Assembly (NCBI GenBank): GCA_030248225.1
Contig: JASANE010026695.1
Span: 1 to 64,000, forward strand
Source: Trileptium ribeirensis
Taxonomy: Eukaryota > Nematoda > Enoplea > Enoplida > Thoracostomopsidae
DNA: 64,000 nucleotides
Direction: 5' to 3'
The translations under genes were made by a program, and so were the position numbers. The notes under the pieces were generated by a model. It was not told the DNA's origin, made no database searches, and worked only from the letters and a program-made list of their open reading frames with translations. This document shows, one piece after another, positions 38,201-47,562 of this stretch (its first letter is position 1; the number at the start of each line of letters is the position of its first letter).

Positions 38201-41200
38201 GTATACAACTAATTTCTGCATCAGCTAAAACAGCTGTGAAAATCTATCAATAGTTTAATGACTTACTTTAATGAGTGCCACAAATAGACAAAAGGAATCT
38301 TTTAATCTTATGCCGTATTAACCGCATTTTAAGAAAATTCCAATGCTAATCTAGCTCTGTTTCAAGCATTTTGCATAATACTGCTCTATGCAACGCTGGC
38401 TACGTACATCTATCATGTTTCTCCAAGCTGTAAATTAAGCATTAAGATTCTAACATTGCGCTTTGCAAGATCTGTTTATTGGCAATTAGTTTTGATGTAG
38501 CGTAGCCAGTTGTCTGCCCTATAACATAACACCCGAGCACGAAGCAGTAAATTTCACGAGAATGTTCCAACAATAATTATGCATTTATTTTCAGCTACAC
38601 ATCCGAAAGTACAAGAAAAGGTTTATAAAGAAATTCGAGAAACAATGGCGGTTCTTGGAAAACCAACCATTAAGGTTGGTAATAAATGCGTCCTTTGAGC
38701 AGACTTTCGACTTCGTTGAACTCCGATCGCTGGATTGAAAACCCTAATTATATGTATTCACTAAACTTTTCTTCGGAATTTTGTATCGACCTGGAACCAC
38801 TGTACACTATGAAACATTGCATTAAATCAATTTATATACGTGTTTATAATTATTCGCTCGATTTGTGAAAATTTTCTAAAATTTTAAAAACACCCCAAAG
38901 TAAATTAGTTCTTATCAGGGTTCGATTCATTGGTTTTCCAGTGGCCCTGTTTCATTCACCACCTTTTTCATACGTTATTCACGAAATATTTATGGATGGA
39001 AGCATTGACACAAGTATTTAACTTTTTGTAGAAAACGTTAAAGCTGACGATTATAACTTATGAACTGTTTGGCATAAATTAAATTTAATACAGTGTAGCG
39101 GGAGGCAAGTGTTCCAATTGGTACAAAGTTTGATATAAATACCGTTAAGCCTAATATAATACCCTTGTGAATTCAAGCTAATACAGAGTCAATAGTAAAT
39201 CCTTGAGGTCAAAGGTCACAGAAACAATTCAGTAGTAGAACTACAACAATCAACGCTGTTGGCAAACAATTCTTTTAGTTGACACGCGCTAGACATGTTT
39301 ATGACTGTCGTCGTGCAATGAAATCCCTTTCGATTTTTGGCAGACTTCGTGTGCAATACAGATGTAATAATATTCAATGCTGTGTATCAATATACGTTGC
39401 ATTGGAGAAATTTAGCATAACATGTTAAATTGCCATTGCTTGTATGAGCTCCGTTTTCAGTTTAGGACGATGTCATCGAATCGCCCTTCGAAAACAGCGA
39501 CCGATCTGCAACGCGTGGGTAAAGTTGAATTCCATTGTAAAATTTCAAGCTGTAAAAACCTCCATTCCAGGATGTAATGTTTTCGAAAATTCAGTTTAAA
39601 AATTAGAAACCAGCGGCAATAATATAAAATATAATAATGCTCGAGGAGGATAGAAGGTTACTCCTCTTGACCTGTCGTACTCCACTCTGCGCAGAGAGCC
39701 AACCCCTCTCCTCTTTCCTTCTTGCGTCGCTCCAGGCGCGGAAATTATAGGCACCCAGGGTGCCGCATTCCCCACCCCTCGCAGAGACTGAGGAAAGTGC
39801 CCCTGGAGGGCGAAAGTTCGACCCCCAAGACCACGTCTACTAACACCTTGGGTCGTCGGACCTTGAGTATGTATGTACTAAATATACATCGATAGTCAAT
39901 GAAGCTCATTTGTGTACATTCAGCATATTATACTGTTATGTTGTACGTTTGCCGAGCTGCCTTGCTTTCTTCAATAAGCGGTGTGCTAATGGGTTTTTTA
40001 ACGTAGGATATTAGCTAGATGGTTGGGGCCTAAACTATTTCCTAGGAAGCCATTCGTTTAAAGCTGCACAGGGATCTGTTTCAGAAAACATTTAAACAAT
40101 ATCTCTTCTATCTGGGGGGCAACGCCCACATCATGACCTCTTTGGCCATTTTTTGGATTTAGAAAAATCCACACACGTTGTGTACTGCTATTACATTTTT
40201 ATTTAACAAAAAAGCACTGTAACATACTTTATAAACTTTATACCAAGCTTTACTTTTCTCCAACCAAGCCTGTTTGTTTAGTTGACTAACTTCTATTCCA
40301 TCATATAAAACGGATTTATTCTTCGGCAAAAATAGTAACAAAATGTTCATCTAGTTGAAGCATATATAAAACAAAACCAACTTCATTTTTCTCAAGTGTG
40401 TTAAAACTGCAGCAGCTACGAGAACTTAGAAAACCTTTGGGTATGCGCTGATAGATTTCTGTTTGCTCGCTAAGTGCCTTATGTCGTATCACAGTAGTTA
40501 CAGCTGATTAGAAAACTTTAGCCGTTATGGACTCATGTATTGCAGTGTCGGTCGATCCAACAGATGTATAAGACGGCTGCAAGATTACAAAATTGTTTTG
40601 CAGTTGTAAAGGGGGTGCTAACCAAAACAAGGAGAAGGCACGGCCTCCCAGTATCCCACATGCGACGCCCTTGGGGTTTTTTAAATAAGTACAAATATGT
40701 AACCGATGTAAAAAGTATATATAGCTGTAAATATAAGTCAATCTTTAATCTTTGAAACATTCTAATATTAACTAACATTGTTTTATCTTTTTTTGTTTTT
40801 AAAGGATGACCTCCACAAAATGCACTATTGCCGCTCAGTGGTATCAGAGATTTTGCGTTATGCTTCAAGTGTTGCTCTGGGACTCCCTCATTCGTGTGTC
40901 CAAGATGTTGAATTTAACGGATATATTATTCCGAAAAATTCTATTATATTGGCGAACCAGTATGCAATCAATCGAGATCCAAACGAATTTGATGATCCAG
41001 GTAAACTTAAGTAACACGGCTTTAAATTTTACAATGACCCTTCATATTGTTGCAATATTTAACAAAAAAATTGGTCAAAACCGCTACATATGTGTCGAAC
41101 TTTTCGCCTAGTGCCTAATTGCAAATCCCAGAAACTGATTGTTACTAACTGTATATTTGTACGCTCTATTTCGTCTCGCCGTGCGAATTACTTGATTAGC

Positions 41201-41997
41201 AAATTCTTAGTTCCTAAAAGTCAACCTGTATCAACTGTCGAAGATTGGGAAAAGTTTCAAGCAATTTTAAATGTCGTATTATTGATTATGGTATATTAAA
41301 GTAGTCCAAATTTTTAAAAAAATATTAATTTACCATAATTTCGCTTTATGATAATCAAAATATGCCGCAACAGCTATTTAGAGTATGAGCAACATCACTT
41401 ACATATGTCGTCTTGACAGCAATTTGTGCAGCGACTAAAAAATATCGGTGTATGCTATATAAATGCCTTGCTGAACATATTTGCCAAAAAGTATGTTTTT
41501 TTACCTAAACACACTTCTCCTAGATTTGAAAGCGTTCTCAGATTTCTGCAGTTATTCAAGCAATCGCCAATTAAGACTGAGCAGCTGCAACAAATGAGTT
41601 GTATCTTGCACTTTATACAAATTCAAGTTTTGTAATTGACCTGGCTAAACTGTGAAATTATGTTTACAGTCAAGTGTAATATCATAGGTAGTTAGTTTTT
41701 CTTTCAGATACTTTCAATCCAGACCGGTTTTTACGTCCTGATCCCAACGATCCATCGGGATTTTCATACAACCAAGAAATTTCTGAGAAAACGGTTGCTT
41801 TTGCAAACGGCAAACGACGCTGCCCTGGCGAGCCACTAGCACGGAATCAAATGTTTATTTTTCTTACGTATATTATGGCTCGCTACAGCGTCGAACTCGA
41901 TATGGTTTCGTTCGAAGAAAATCCGTTGCTCGGAAAGCCGAACGGAATAACAATTATGCCCGGACCACATCGCTTATTTTTTAAGCCAAGGAATTAG
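29244..41997 (+). CDS. Cytochrome P450, microsomal CYP2-clan-like, eight coding exons
   Basis: Predicted haem-thiolate monooxygenase anchored in the endoplasmic reticulum. Exons: 29,244-29,349; 30,982-31,131; 32,048-32,247; 34,471-34,901; 37,263-37,363; 38,595-38,674; 40,805-41,000; 41,708-41,997. All junctions are AG/GT and the phases agree, giving 517 codons plus TAG, the usual family length. Exon 1 encodes a hydrophobic signal anchor followed by RRNKQPPG. Exon 2 completes the proline-rich hinge (PPGPLGFP). Exon 3 has the C-helix WHYCR motif. Exon 5 has an I-helix like AGFFSTAENTEW. Exon 7 has the K-helix EILR. Exon 8 has PDRF and the haem loop FANGKRRCPG with its cysteine ligand. The least certain junction is the exon 4 donor, chosen because only 34,901 restores phase with exon 5. 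The I-helix is unusual for a classical AGxxT oxygen-activation motif, so the substrate cannot be guessed. Confidence 0.92.
30639..30800 (+). pseudogene. Dead tandem copy of P450 exon 2 (first)
   Basis: Begins after its own TTTTAG acceptor with GACCATTTGGCTTTCC and follows the real exon 2 closely up to TGTGTTTCAAATTGAACTGG. One base is missing where the real exon has AAGAAATAT, which breaks the frame. The 3' third has diverged, and no donor matches the genuine one. It is 172 bp upstream of the second copy. Confidence 0.85.
30811..30975 (+). pseudogene. Dead tandem copy of P450 exon 2 (second)
   Basis: Starts after ATAATTTTAG with GACCATTAGGCTTTCC. It shares the missing base of the first copy and has a further deletion (TTACATTAACATT against TTACATTTAACATT). 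It ends in the same GTATATACGTAAATTAG tail as copy 1, so copies 1 and 2 arose from each other. The functional exon follows 171 bp downstream. Confidence 0.85.
31140..32040. other. P450 intron 2
   Basis: No separate gene. It has a short inverted pair around 31,200-31,340 (TTCAAAGTATTATTA and AAATAGTTCTTTGAA type stretches) and an unsupported 70-codon frame at 31,673-31,885. Confidence 0.5.
32504..32578 (+). repeat. tRNA-Ala-like SINE head, copy 2 (P450 intron 3)
   Basis: TGTTGTAGTGGTAGCACGC serves as A box, the loop CTTGCAA gives anticodon TGC, and TTTTCGAATCCAAAC is a decayed B box. It is followed by GATCTTTTTAAT, which is also found after copy 3. Mismatched stems argue against a functional tRNA. 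Confidence 0.65.
35045..35140 (+). pseudogene. Partial copy of P450 exon 4 tail
   Basis: Resembles 34,805-34,895 almost base for base: CCGATACGAACTGTCAC, ATAAAATTGGTAGACGAGG and GAGAAAGAAATGCTAGCTGCG. It keeps the reading frame for about 30 codons but has no upstream acceptor continuation and lies downstream of the chosen exon 4 donor. It is either a dead duplicate or an alternative exon end. Confidence 0.75.
35470..35539 (+). repeat. tRNA-Ala-like SINE head, copy 3 (P450 intron 4)
   Basis: Best-preserved copy: TGGTGTAATGGTAGCGC (A box), CTTGCAA loop (TGC) and GGATTCGAATCCC (B box), with an acceptor stem of about four correct pairs. Downstream, 35,670-35,735 carries the inverse of the head-body junction (GAAAAGATCC, GAGATCATACTTTGGACC), so the repeat is a head-to-tail-inverted pair. 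Confidence 0.7.
36430..36585 (+). repeat. Two-unit tandem repeat, about 88 bp
   Basis: GCAAATATGCGATTATTTTT with CACGAAGGCTGTGCCAGAGC near 36,435-36,490 recurs as ACAAATATGCGCTTTTTT with CACGAAGGCTATGCTCCAGC near 36,520-36,575. It lies in P450 intron 4 and is non-coding in the gene's sense. Confidence 0.7.
38680..40800. other. P450 intron 6
   Basis: About 2.1 kb without a recognised gene. A GC-rich block at 39,645-39,860 (CTCCTC, CACCCCTCGCAGAG, CCCCTGGAGGGCG) differs in composition from its surroundings and is probably a dispersed repeat. Confidence 0.5.
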
Positions 41998-42289
41998 ACA
42001 GTCTTGCACTAGCACCATGGAGCCTTGTCGAATTGCAGCGGCAGCTTCTGTAGACAAATGTTTTAAAAACATTTCTATGTTTGCTGGAAAATATATTACA
42101 GTTTCTGCAAGAATATCTTGCATGCAGTTTACGCACTTTGCAGATTTTATTACGGGGTTTTTCATATTTTTTAAAATTTAATTGCTACATTAATATAATG
42201 TATACACGTAGATCATAACATTAGATGCTAATTCTATAATTTTAACAGGTTTCTTTGTTGACATACAATGTATTACATAGGTGTCGAAG

Positions 42290-42560
42290 GCCCGTCGGCT
42301 AGTGGACAAATGGGCTCCGTGGAGGGGGAGGGGCAGGCCAGCGTGGGTACATTTCTGAAACTTCAGGAACACGCAATTTTTCCTAATATTGCGAAAAATT
42401 TTTCCACTTCTTGCGAATTTAACCCAAGTTTTGATAAAATTTTTGCCAATTTTTGCTAATTTGAGCCAATTTTTGTCAATTTTCTCTTAAAATCTTTCCG
42501 CGCGCTTTCGGCACTCGAGGGGAAGGTTGGAAGACTTTAAAGGGGATGGGGGTCCGACCA
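42290..42560. repeat. GC-rich then TTTTTGCCAATTT-rich repeat
   Basis: GGAGGGGGAGGGGCAGG is followed by several copies of CCAATTTTTG-like words (42,440-42,485) and then a GC-rich tail. A similar mixture occurs near 36,370-36,740 and 59,100-59,290. Probably a dispersed non-coding repeat; no coding evidence. Confidence 0.4.
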
Positions 42561-42822
42561 TAATGGGGAGTAGTTATTGTAAATCAATAAATGCCTTAGA
42601 AGAATTAATTAATCATGTTCGACGTGAGGTTACGCAAAAAAATTAAACGTAGTTCAGTTCACATGGTGCCCTTATTTGACATAATCAATTCTTTTCTTTA
42701 GTGCCTTTGTCTAGAAACTAAACTAGGGTGCAATTATTAATTTCTATTTGAAAAATATTGTTCCGCACAACATCTTCTAAAAGGACAAGTTGACGCCCAA
42801 GAGGATGTAGGACAATGTGTAA

Positions 42823-43076
42823 GGCAATGTTCACATTGCATCTGATCCGAACCCAACTGATTTAATCCGATCGGAATTTGACGTGTATTTTATATTGAGT
42901 GTGCACGATGCTTATGCTACGAAGCGGTCCAAATCCTACCCGATCCGAATTAGCATGCACAATTTTTAGGATCCGAATCGAATGAAGAAGTGCCAAAAAT
43001 CAATGCTTACAAATATAGACGTATACTGTAGGTATAGACTTTAGTCGTATCGGATCGGATGCAATGTGAACGGCCC
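42823..43076. mobile_element. PIF/Harbinger-like MITE
   Basis: The 254-bp element starts GGCAATGTTCACATTGCATC and ends in the complement of GGGCCGTTCACATTGCATCC, followed by TCGGATCGG-type inner repeat on both sides. It is flanked by TAA at 42,820-42,822 and 43,077-43,079, a 3-bp TWA target site typical of PIF/Harbinger. It has no coding capacity. Confidence 0.75.
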
Positions 43077-43271
43077 TAACTATTAGTAGATCAGAATAAA
43101 GAATTTGCAACATATTATATATCTGTAGTTTTGGTTTGGAAATTATTTTGTTGTACAAAATCGTTTCGTTAGCACAGCCCATCCGCGCTTTAAACTATCT
43201 CGACTCCGGCTCCAGTAATATCTGACAAATCGCCAAAATGTTGCTGACAGCGAATGTACTGAATTATAAAA

Positions 43272-43595
43272 CAAAGTATATTTGATTTTTGGAAAAAACT
43301 AATGCTTTTACGTCTACAACTTATCTCTAAAGACTTACATTGAACGTTATGTAATAATATAGCCAACGAATAAAACGAACTAAATTGTCTTCGGCTAAGT
43401 TTCGGTTTATATTCAACATACAAATTTATTGAAAGTATATTTGATCTTTGGAAAAAACTAATGCTATTACGTCTACAAGTTATCTCTAAAGACTAACATT
43501 GAACGTTATGTAATAATATAGCCAACGAATAAAACGAACTAAATTATTGTCTTCGGCTAAGTTTCGGTTTATATTCAATATACAAATTTATTGAA
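43272..43595 (+). repeat. Tandem duplication, two units of about 160 bp
   Basis: AAAGTATATTTGATTTTTGG at 43,272 recurs at about 43,432 as AAAGTATATTTGATCTTTGG. The units share GGAAAAAACTAATGCT, TTGAACGTTATGTAATAA and CGGCTAAGTTTCGG, and differ by a few bases and a TTA insertion. Recent local duplication. Confidence 0.9.
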
Positions 43596-44409
43596 ACTTT
43601 ACGTATTGAAAAATATTTACTAATCACAATCGACAGTTTATATACGAAAACGCAATCGTACTGTACCAACATATGTATTTCACGGGTTGTCACAATGTAT
43701 GCCGTAGATTATGCTTATCAACCAAGCCTACTTACGCTGCATATATGTGGTTAAAACTAACTTAGTTACTGTAGGCAGACACAAGTTTTTCGTGAGACAT
43801 CCTCATGCTTTGGTGCGCCAATACGATGGATACAAAAATTTGTAAAGAATAAAATTCTGGAAGTTTGAAACTATTTTTCAACAGGGTAGATTATACGTGA
43901 ATCAGAAAAAATCATAACACAAATATGAAAACAAGAAGATACCTTTAATTTATCAACTCAAAACAAATTCGTGCAATAATAACGCAAGCTTAGCGGTACC
44001 ATGTCTTATGTGGAAATAAACAAAGTAAGCTGCTTTATTGAACCACAACAGCGAACTTAATATTTCTCTGTTTAAAATGTAGCAGTACACACTAGTTATG
44101 CAAAATACGTAGCTACAAAAATTATTGTAAAAGTGGCCTATTACGACAGAAATTTGTGTCCTGAAGATAAAATCTGTTCATTCGACCCTTTAAAATATTC
44201 ATAAGAAGATGTTATGTCGAATAACGAAAAGCCAACATTTGTGGGACTAGTAAATGTTAAGGTAGGTGTTTAATATATACCAACAAAGAAATAGTATTTG
44301 GAAACAATACAAAAGTGAATTTAACCATAGTAGATATAAAATAGCGCTTTTGCAACCCCCTCCCTGGAGGGGAGGTGATTTCGCAATCGGTGACGTCATC
44401 AATTGACAT

Positions 44410-44585
44410 GGGTTGCTACGTGTACCATATGTATATATGTGTATATAATGTATGTATATATGTGACCATATAGTATATATGTATATAGTATGTAGTCTGT
44501 AGCACGTATATAATGTATATGTATATAATATATGTACATATGATATATGTATATGTTTATATAGTATGTGTATATATTCATACGC
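44410..44585. repeat. TATATG/ATGTAT microsatellite
   Basis: Irregular TATATGTATATA-type tract of roughly 170 bp next to the 3' edge of the Maverick segment. The open frame read through it is a product of the repeat. Confidence 0.9.
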
Positions 44586-44612
44586 AACGGTGGGTGACGT
44601 TGACAGCTGCAG

Positions 44613-44673
44613 AAAAACGTTTCGGCCGTACCACGGGCCTCATCAGGTGGCTATAGGCTACCGCTACGTTTTT
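44613..44673 (-). ncRNA. Hammerhead ribozyme candidate 1
   Basis: On the minus strand the sequence reads AAAAACG-TA, a stem I segment GCGGTAGCCTATAGCCAC, the core CTGATGA, stem-loop II GGCC-CGTGGTAC-GGCC, then GAAA and CGTTTTT. Stem III (AAAAACG with CGTTTTT) is 7 bp, stem II is 4 G-C pairs, both invariant core strings are exact, and GTA is an allowed cleavage triplet. Predicted cleavage is between 44,665 and 44,664. Stem I is the weakest part, with a mismatch. It sits 3' of the 110-codon gene. Confidence 0.72.
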
Positions 44674-44773
44674 TCTTTGTTTAAAAAATTACATAATAAT
44701 ACAGATGAAGTATAATATATACATACACATACAACATATAAAATATAAATGTTAACATATACAATATCTTCAT
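44674..44773. other. 3' flank of the last Maverick gene
   Basis: AT-rich sequence between the stop of the 110-codon gene and the first hammerhead candidate. No further signal is seen. Confidence 0.4.
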
Positions 44774-45106
44774 TTACACATGTTTAGCGCCATACTGATG
44801 CACCAATTGATACTTTCGTCGCCGCGCATGAACTGGGTGGTCGTACACGAATGCCGTTATGGCTACATTGCCTTCTGTCACCACACATAATATGCAGCCT
44901 GGTTCACCTGTCCATCCTCGATACCCAATGACTTTGTTGAACGTTTTGAAGTGCTCCACCCAATTATCGTGCCGCTCGAAGTGATCACCGCAGTTGTACA
45001 CCGTTTTGTAGATATTTGCCTTGTAATCGTTGATGAGACGTGAATTTCCACTGGCAACGTGACCGATATGACCATGTACAAAGTGTTTACTGAAGTGGAG
45101 AAACAT
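44774..45106 (-). CDS. Uncharacterised 110-residue protein of Maverick segment
   Basis: Function not recognised. The frame uses ATG at 45,106 (an in-frame GTG lies one codon earlier). The product is rich in histidine and aromatic residues, with motifs such as HVASGNSRLINDY, NCGDHFERHDNWVEHF, GEPGCILCVV and a basic DHPVHARRRK near the C-terminus. No signal peptide or membrane segment is visible. It is the last gene of the minus-strand series and is bracketed by the two hammerhead-like folds. Conserved-looking composition and position suggest an element gene, but it could also belong to a separate ribozyme-bearing repeat inserted there. Confidence 0.55.
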   Translation of the reverse strand: MFLHFSKHFVHGHIGHVASGNSRLINDYKANIYKTVYNCGDHFERHDNWVEHFKTFNKVIGYRGWTGEPGCILCVVTEGNVAITAFVYDHPVHARRRKYQLVHQYGAKHV

Positions 45107-45174
45107 CACAGACTGTTCTCGATGAAAGAAACTGTAAACTGATTTAATAAATTGAAATACACAGGTATATATAT

Positions 45175-45249
45175 AAACATTTCATCCCTGCCAAAGGAAT
45201 CATCAGATGGCTTTACACCGTATACACGGTATTGGCTACCATTATGTTT
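45175..45249 (-). ncRNA. Hammerhead ribozyme candidate 2
   Basis: On the minus strand: AAACATA, a long stem I opened by ATGG and closed by CCAT with an internal hairpin ACCGT-GTAT-ACGGT, the exact core CTGATGA, an imperfect stem II (TTCCT with AGGGA), then GAAA and TGTTT. Stem III pairs AAACA with TGTTT; the cleavage triplet would be ATA, cutting between 45,243 and 45,242. The upstream AAAGAAAAAAACATAATGGTAGCC resembles the same part of candidate 1, so the two are related copies. Stem II has an unpaired U before GAAA, so activity is less certain. Confidence 0.6.
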
Positions 45250-45366
45250 TTTTCTTTTTTACTTCAAATCAAACATATAACACAACTTAATAATATCATC
45301 GTAATAATCAACATACAACATAGGGTATGACAATGATAATTCATACAAAGACTGTTTAAAAGTGTT

Positions 45367-46048
45367 TTAGTTCTTCATTATAAATTCCACCGCCTTGATA
45401 ATTGCTTGTCGTCGTCGTTGAACCTTGAGCAAATTTTCTTCCTCTATCGATCGCCCGTCGATATAGTCGCCTGTTGCTTCACATTGATGTCGAAATTCAT
45501 CCACCCGGTTTTGCCAATAAGCAACTTCCTTTTGAAGATAAACGTTGCGCACGTATTGTTCCATACGCTTCACAAATATTGATTGCAATGTATCGTTGAC
45601 AAATCACTTTATCCAAATCGTACGTTGCGAGATGTTTCATAAGTCTTGCTCCCATATAATGGTTGATGAACGTATATCCTCGATAAATACCAACCGATCG
45701 TACCAATATAAGTCCGTGTTGATAAGGTATCGACAAGTTCATAAACAAATGTTCAAATACGTCGAATAGATAAACCATCTGTGCGTTCCATTTAAGACCT
45801 TTAGGTGGTTTGAGTCGAACGTTGAAGTGTACATTTGATGATGTTTTATTGATCCAGTTAATATCATAACCATTTGCCGGATCCCATTTTTCGATTGATC
45901 CATTTGTCCAATCGTCGAAGCATAGACTTTTTGTGCAATTTTCGAGATTCCATGTATTGCACTTTACACTTATGAACAATAAAACCGTCTCCACAACAAC
46001 AGCTACAAATAATACAGCATACAATAGAATAAAACGTTTGTTATCCAT
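45367..46048 (-). pseudogene. Membrane-anchored Maverick protein, frameshifted
   Basis: Starts at ATG 46,048. Residues about 5-27 form one hydrophobic segment (LLYAVLFVAVVVETVLLF), followed by a cysteine-containing, N-glycosylation-site-rich ectodomain-like region. After about residue 150, near 45,590, the frame drifts into a low-quality tail ending at 45,497. A charged, coiled-coil-like frame continues in another phase to a stop at 45,367 and has no ATG of its own (it opens with TTG). The simplest reading is one gene with a single frameshift. Family not recognised; by position between the capsid gene and the element end it could be a virion membrane protein. A weak TCTTAAAA motif lies just upstream (46,060-46,069). 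Confidence 0.6.
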
Positions 46049-46062
46049 GGTTGATTCAACTT

Positions 46063-47358
46063 TTAAGACATTTTATTCCAAAATACTTCTTTATTTGAGT
46101 TTATGTTCAATTCAGCTGTGAATTCTCCCAGTACGAAAATGACAACAGTCTTTTTCAACTCCTCTACAAAATGAATAGAAGGTCTAAGTTGTCCATCTGG
46201 TGGGTTTGAAAGATAATTGCAATCACTGCTATGATCTCTGCTCAAATCAATGCAAAATATCTGATAACCTGAGCCTTGTCTAAAGCCAACTTCTGTTAAT
46301 CCCAAATTTTCTGTTCTGCTATTTAATGCATATAATGTATTGTAAAACAATGTCATATCATTGCCAGCCTTACACGGTAAAGATATATTGCACGGGTATC
46401 TATCGTCATTCATAAACACGGTAAAACTATTCATATCTGGTAAACTCAACTTAAACAAGTTTGACTTTGGTGCACCAGCATATGCCTCTTGTGTTATTCC
46501 CCAAATGTATATTCTACGTGGTAATGTGCCTTCGAAGATTGTCCAATCCACATTCTGTAACCCTTTATTTACTGAAAGCGTTTGAATCTTATACCGTATA
46601 CTAGGAAATTTAACCCCACTACTATGTAAAATTTTATCTTGATATTCCAGAGCTTGTTTTGTTAGCCTTGCTTTCGGTATGTAAAGTTTAAAATCATTTA
46701 TTCTAACTAAAAGTTTATTAGCTGGTTCATGCAATAATATTAGAGATGGTGAACTTCGAGTAAATTTAAACTCTAGTCTACTTTTCGGGGGTAGGTAGGT
46801 GGGTGTTAACTGTGTGTCTGTAATGATAGGAAAGTAAAGTTCACATTTTTGTGACATTGCAGTCAATGCATTCCTATAAACAGAACCTTCATTATCTTGT
46901 AGATCATCAAACATATACGTCTGATCGGGTTTATAGAGACATCCTGCCAAATATTGTTTCCTTTGCTCTTCACTCATATGTAGCATGTACAGCACATAAG
47001 TCATCCAAGGGTAATGCTTTTGGTTAAAGGTTATTGGTTCTCCATTAATTTTCATTTCAACTGAAGAAAAAAGTGCGTAGCTAAACATATTGCATGGTGT
47101 AAATTTAAGATTTGCCTCTTTAATCTCTTTGCCATCACCCTTTATAATTTGAAATTCAATATATGCAAAAATTTCTGATATATCAACTAAATCAAAAGCA
47201 CTTTCGCCAATTTTAAAACGAAACGAATCATCCGTATCGATGCTTGGTAACGTTGTTTCACATGCGACTTCCACCAGCTGTCTCGAGATGATCAATTGCT
47301 GACCGGGGTATTGATTCCCCTGCCAGTTAAGTTTTTCGACGCCGCATTCGTTTGCCAT
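46063..47358 (-). CDS. Major capsid protein, double jelly-roll (Maverick/adintovirus type)
   Basis: 431 codons from ATG 47,358. The layout matches the capsid proteins often annotated in animal genomes as F54H12.2-like: an N-terminal LPSIDTDDSFRFKIGESAFD segment, a first-strand region DLVDISEIFAYIEFQI, then PCNMFSYALFSSVEMKING with YPWMTYVLYML, a central DTQLTPTYLPPKSRLEFKFT segment, RINDFKLYIPKARLT, and a closing KKTVVIFVLGEFTAELNIN. These are the alternating beta-strand blocks expected of a double jelly-roll hexon that builds an icosahedral capsid. The frame is intact. A TCTTAAAAAGG motif (47,383-47,393) lies 24 nt upstream, and the previous small gene overlaps the start by 32 nt. Confidence 0.88.
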   Translation of the reverse strand: MANECGVEKLNWQGNQYPGQQLIISRQLVEVACETTLPSIDTDDSFRFKIGESAFDLVDISEIFAYIEFQIIKGDGKEIKEANLKFTPCNMFSYALFSSVEMKINGEPITFNQKHYPWMTYVLYMLHMSEEQRKQYLAGCLYKPDQTYMFDDLQDNEGSVYRNALTAMSQKCELYFPIITDTQLTPTYLPPKSRLEFKFTRSSPSLILLHEPANKLLVRINDFKLYIPKARLTKQALEYQDKILHSSGVKFPSIRYKIQTLSVNKGLQNVDWTIFEGTLPRRIYIWGITQEAYAGAPKSNLFKLSLPDMNSFTVFMNDDRYPCNISLPCKAGNDMTLFYNTLYALNSRTENLGLTEVGFRQGSGYQIFCIDLSRDHSSDCNYLSNPPDGQLRPSIHFVEELKKTVVIFVLGEFTAELNINSNKEVFWNKMS

Positions 47359-47479
47359 GTTTGCTTTTCTTCTTCTTACGATCCTTTTTAAGATTTTTCT
47401 TTATTACATTTTTCTTAACGCTTTTGAATCCTACTGCATCCAATTGTTTTGACAAATTGAAGCACAAAGGTAGTGCCAT
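47327..47479 (-). CDS. Small, very basic Maverick protein
   Basis: A 50-codon gene, start ATG 47,479, stop at 47,329-47,327, overlapping the first 32 nt of the capsid gene in another frame. The second half is almost all lysine and arginine (KKNLKKDRKKKKSKHGKRMR), preceded by a short mixed N-terminus MALPLCFNLSKQLDAVGF. Such a charge pattern fits a genome-condensing core protein like the adenovirus core peptides or a nuclear-targeted peptide. An in-frame ATG 7 codons earlier (47,500) is less likely, because the downstream ATG puts the TTCTTAAAAAAG motif (47,505-47,516) at the 25-nt spacing seen for its neighbours. No homologue is named. Confidence 0.6.
   Translation of the reverse strand: MALPLCFNLSKQLDAVGFKSVKKNVIKKNLKKDRKKKKSKHGKRMRRRKT
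47383..47393 (-). promoter_or_regulatory. Maverick promoter motif before major capsid gene
   Basis: TCTTAAAAAGG, 24 nt before ATG 47,358, within the coding sequence of the small basic gene. Confidence 0.65.
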
Positions 47480-47504
47480 ATTGATGTATAACACTTGCAT
47501 CAAT

Positions 47505-47516
47505 CTTTTTTAAGAA
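47505..47516 (-). promoter_or_regulatory. Maverick promoter motif before small basic gene
   Basis: TTCTTAAAAAAG, 25 nt before ATG 47,479; this spacing decides the start chosen for that gene. Confidence 0.55.
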
Positions 47517-47562
47517 CTTATGAAAAATATAACCTAATGACCATTTTTGCGCCTTGAAAAAA

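Noticed and set aside
43272..43595. CRISPR-like direct repeats
   Set aside because: Only two 160-bp units without spacers, in an animal genome.
44399..44587. 62-codon minus-strand ORF rich in tyrosine and isoleucine
   Set aside because: Translation of a TATATG microsatellite.
44774..45106. Maverick adenain-type protease for the 110-residue ORF
   Set aside because: Too short, and no catalytic His-Asp-Cys arrangement of that family could be placed.
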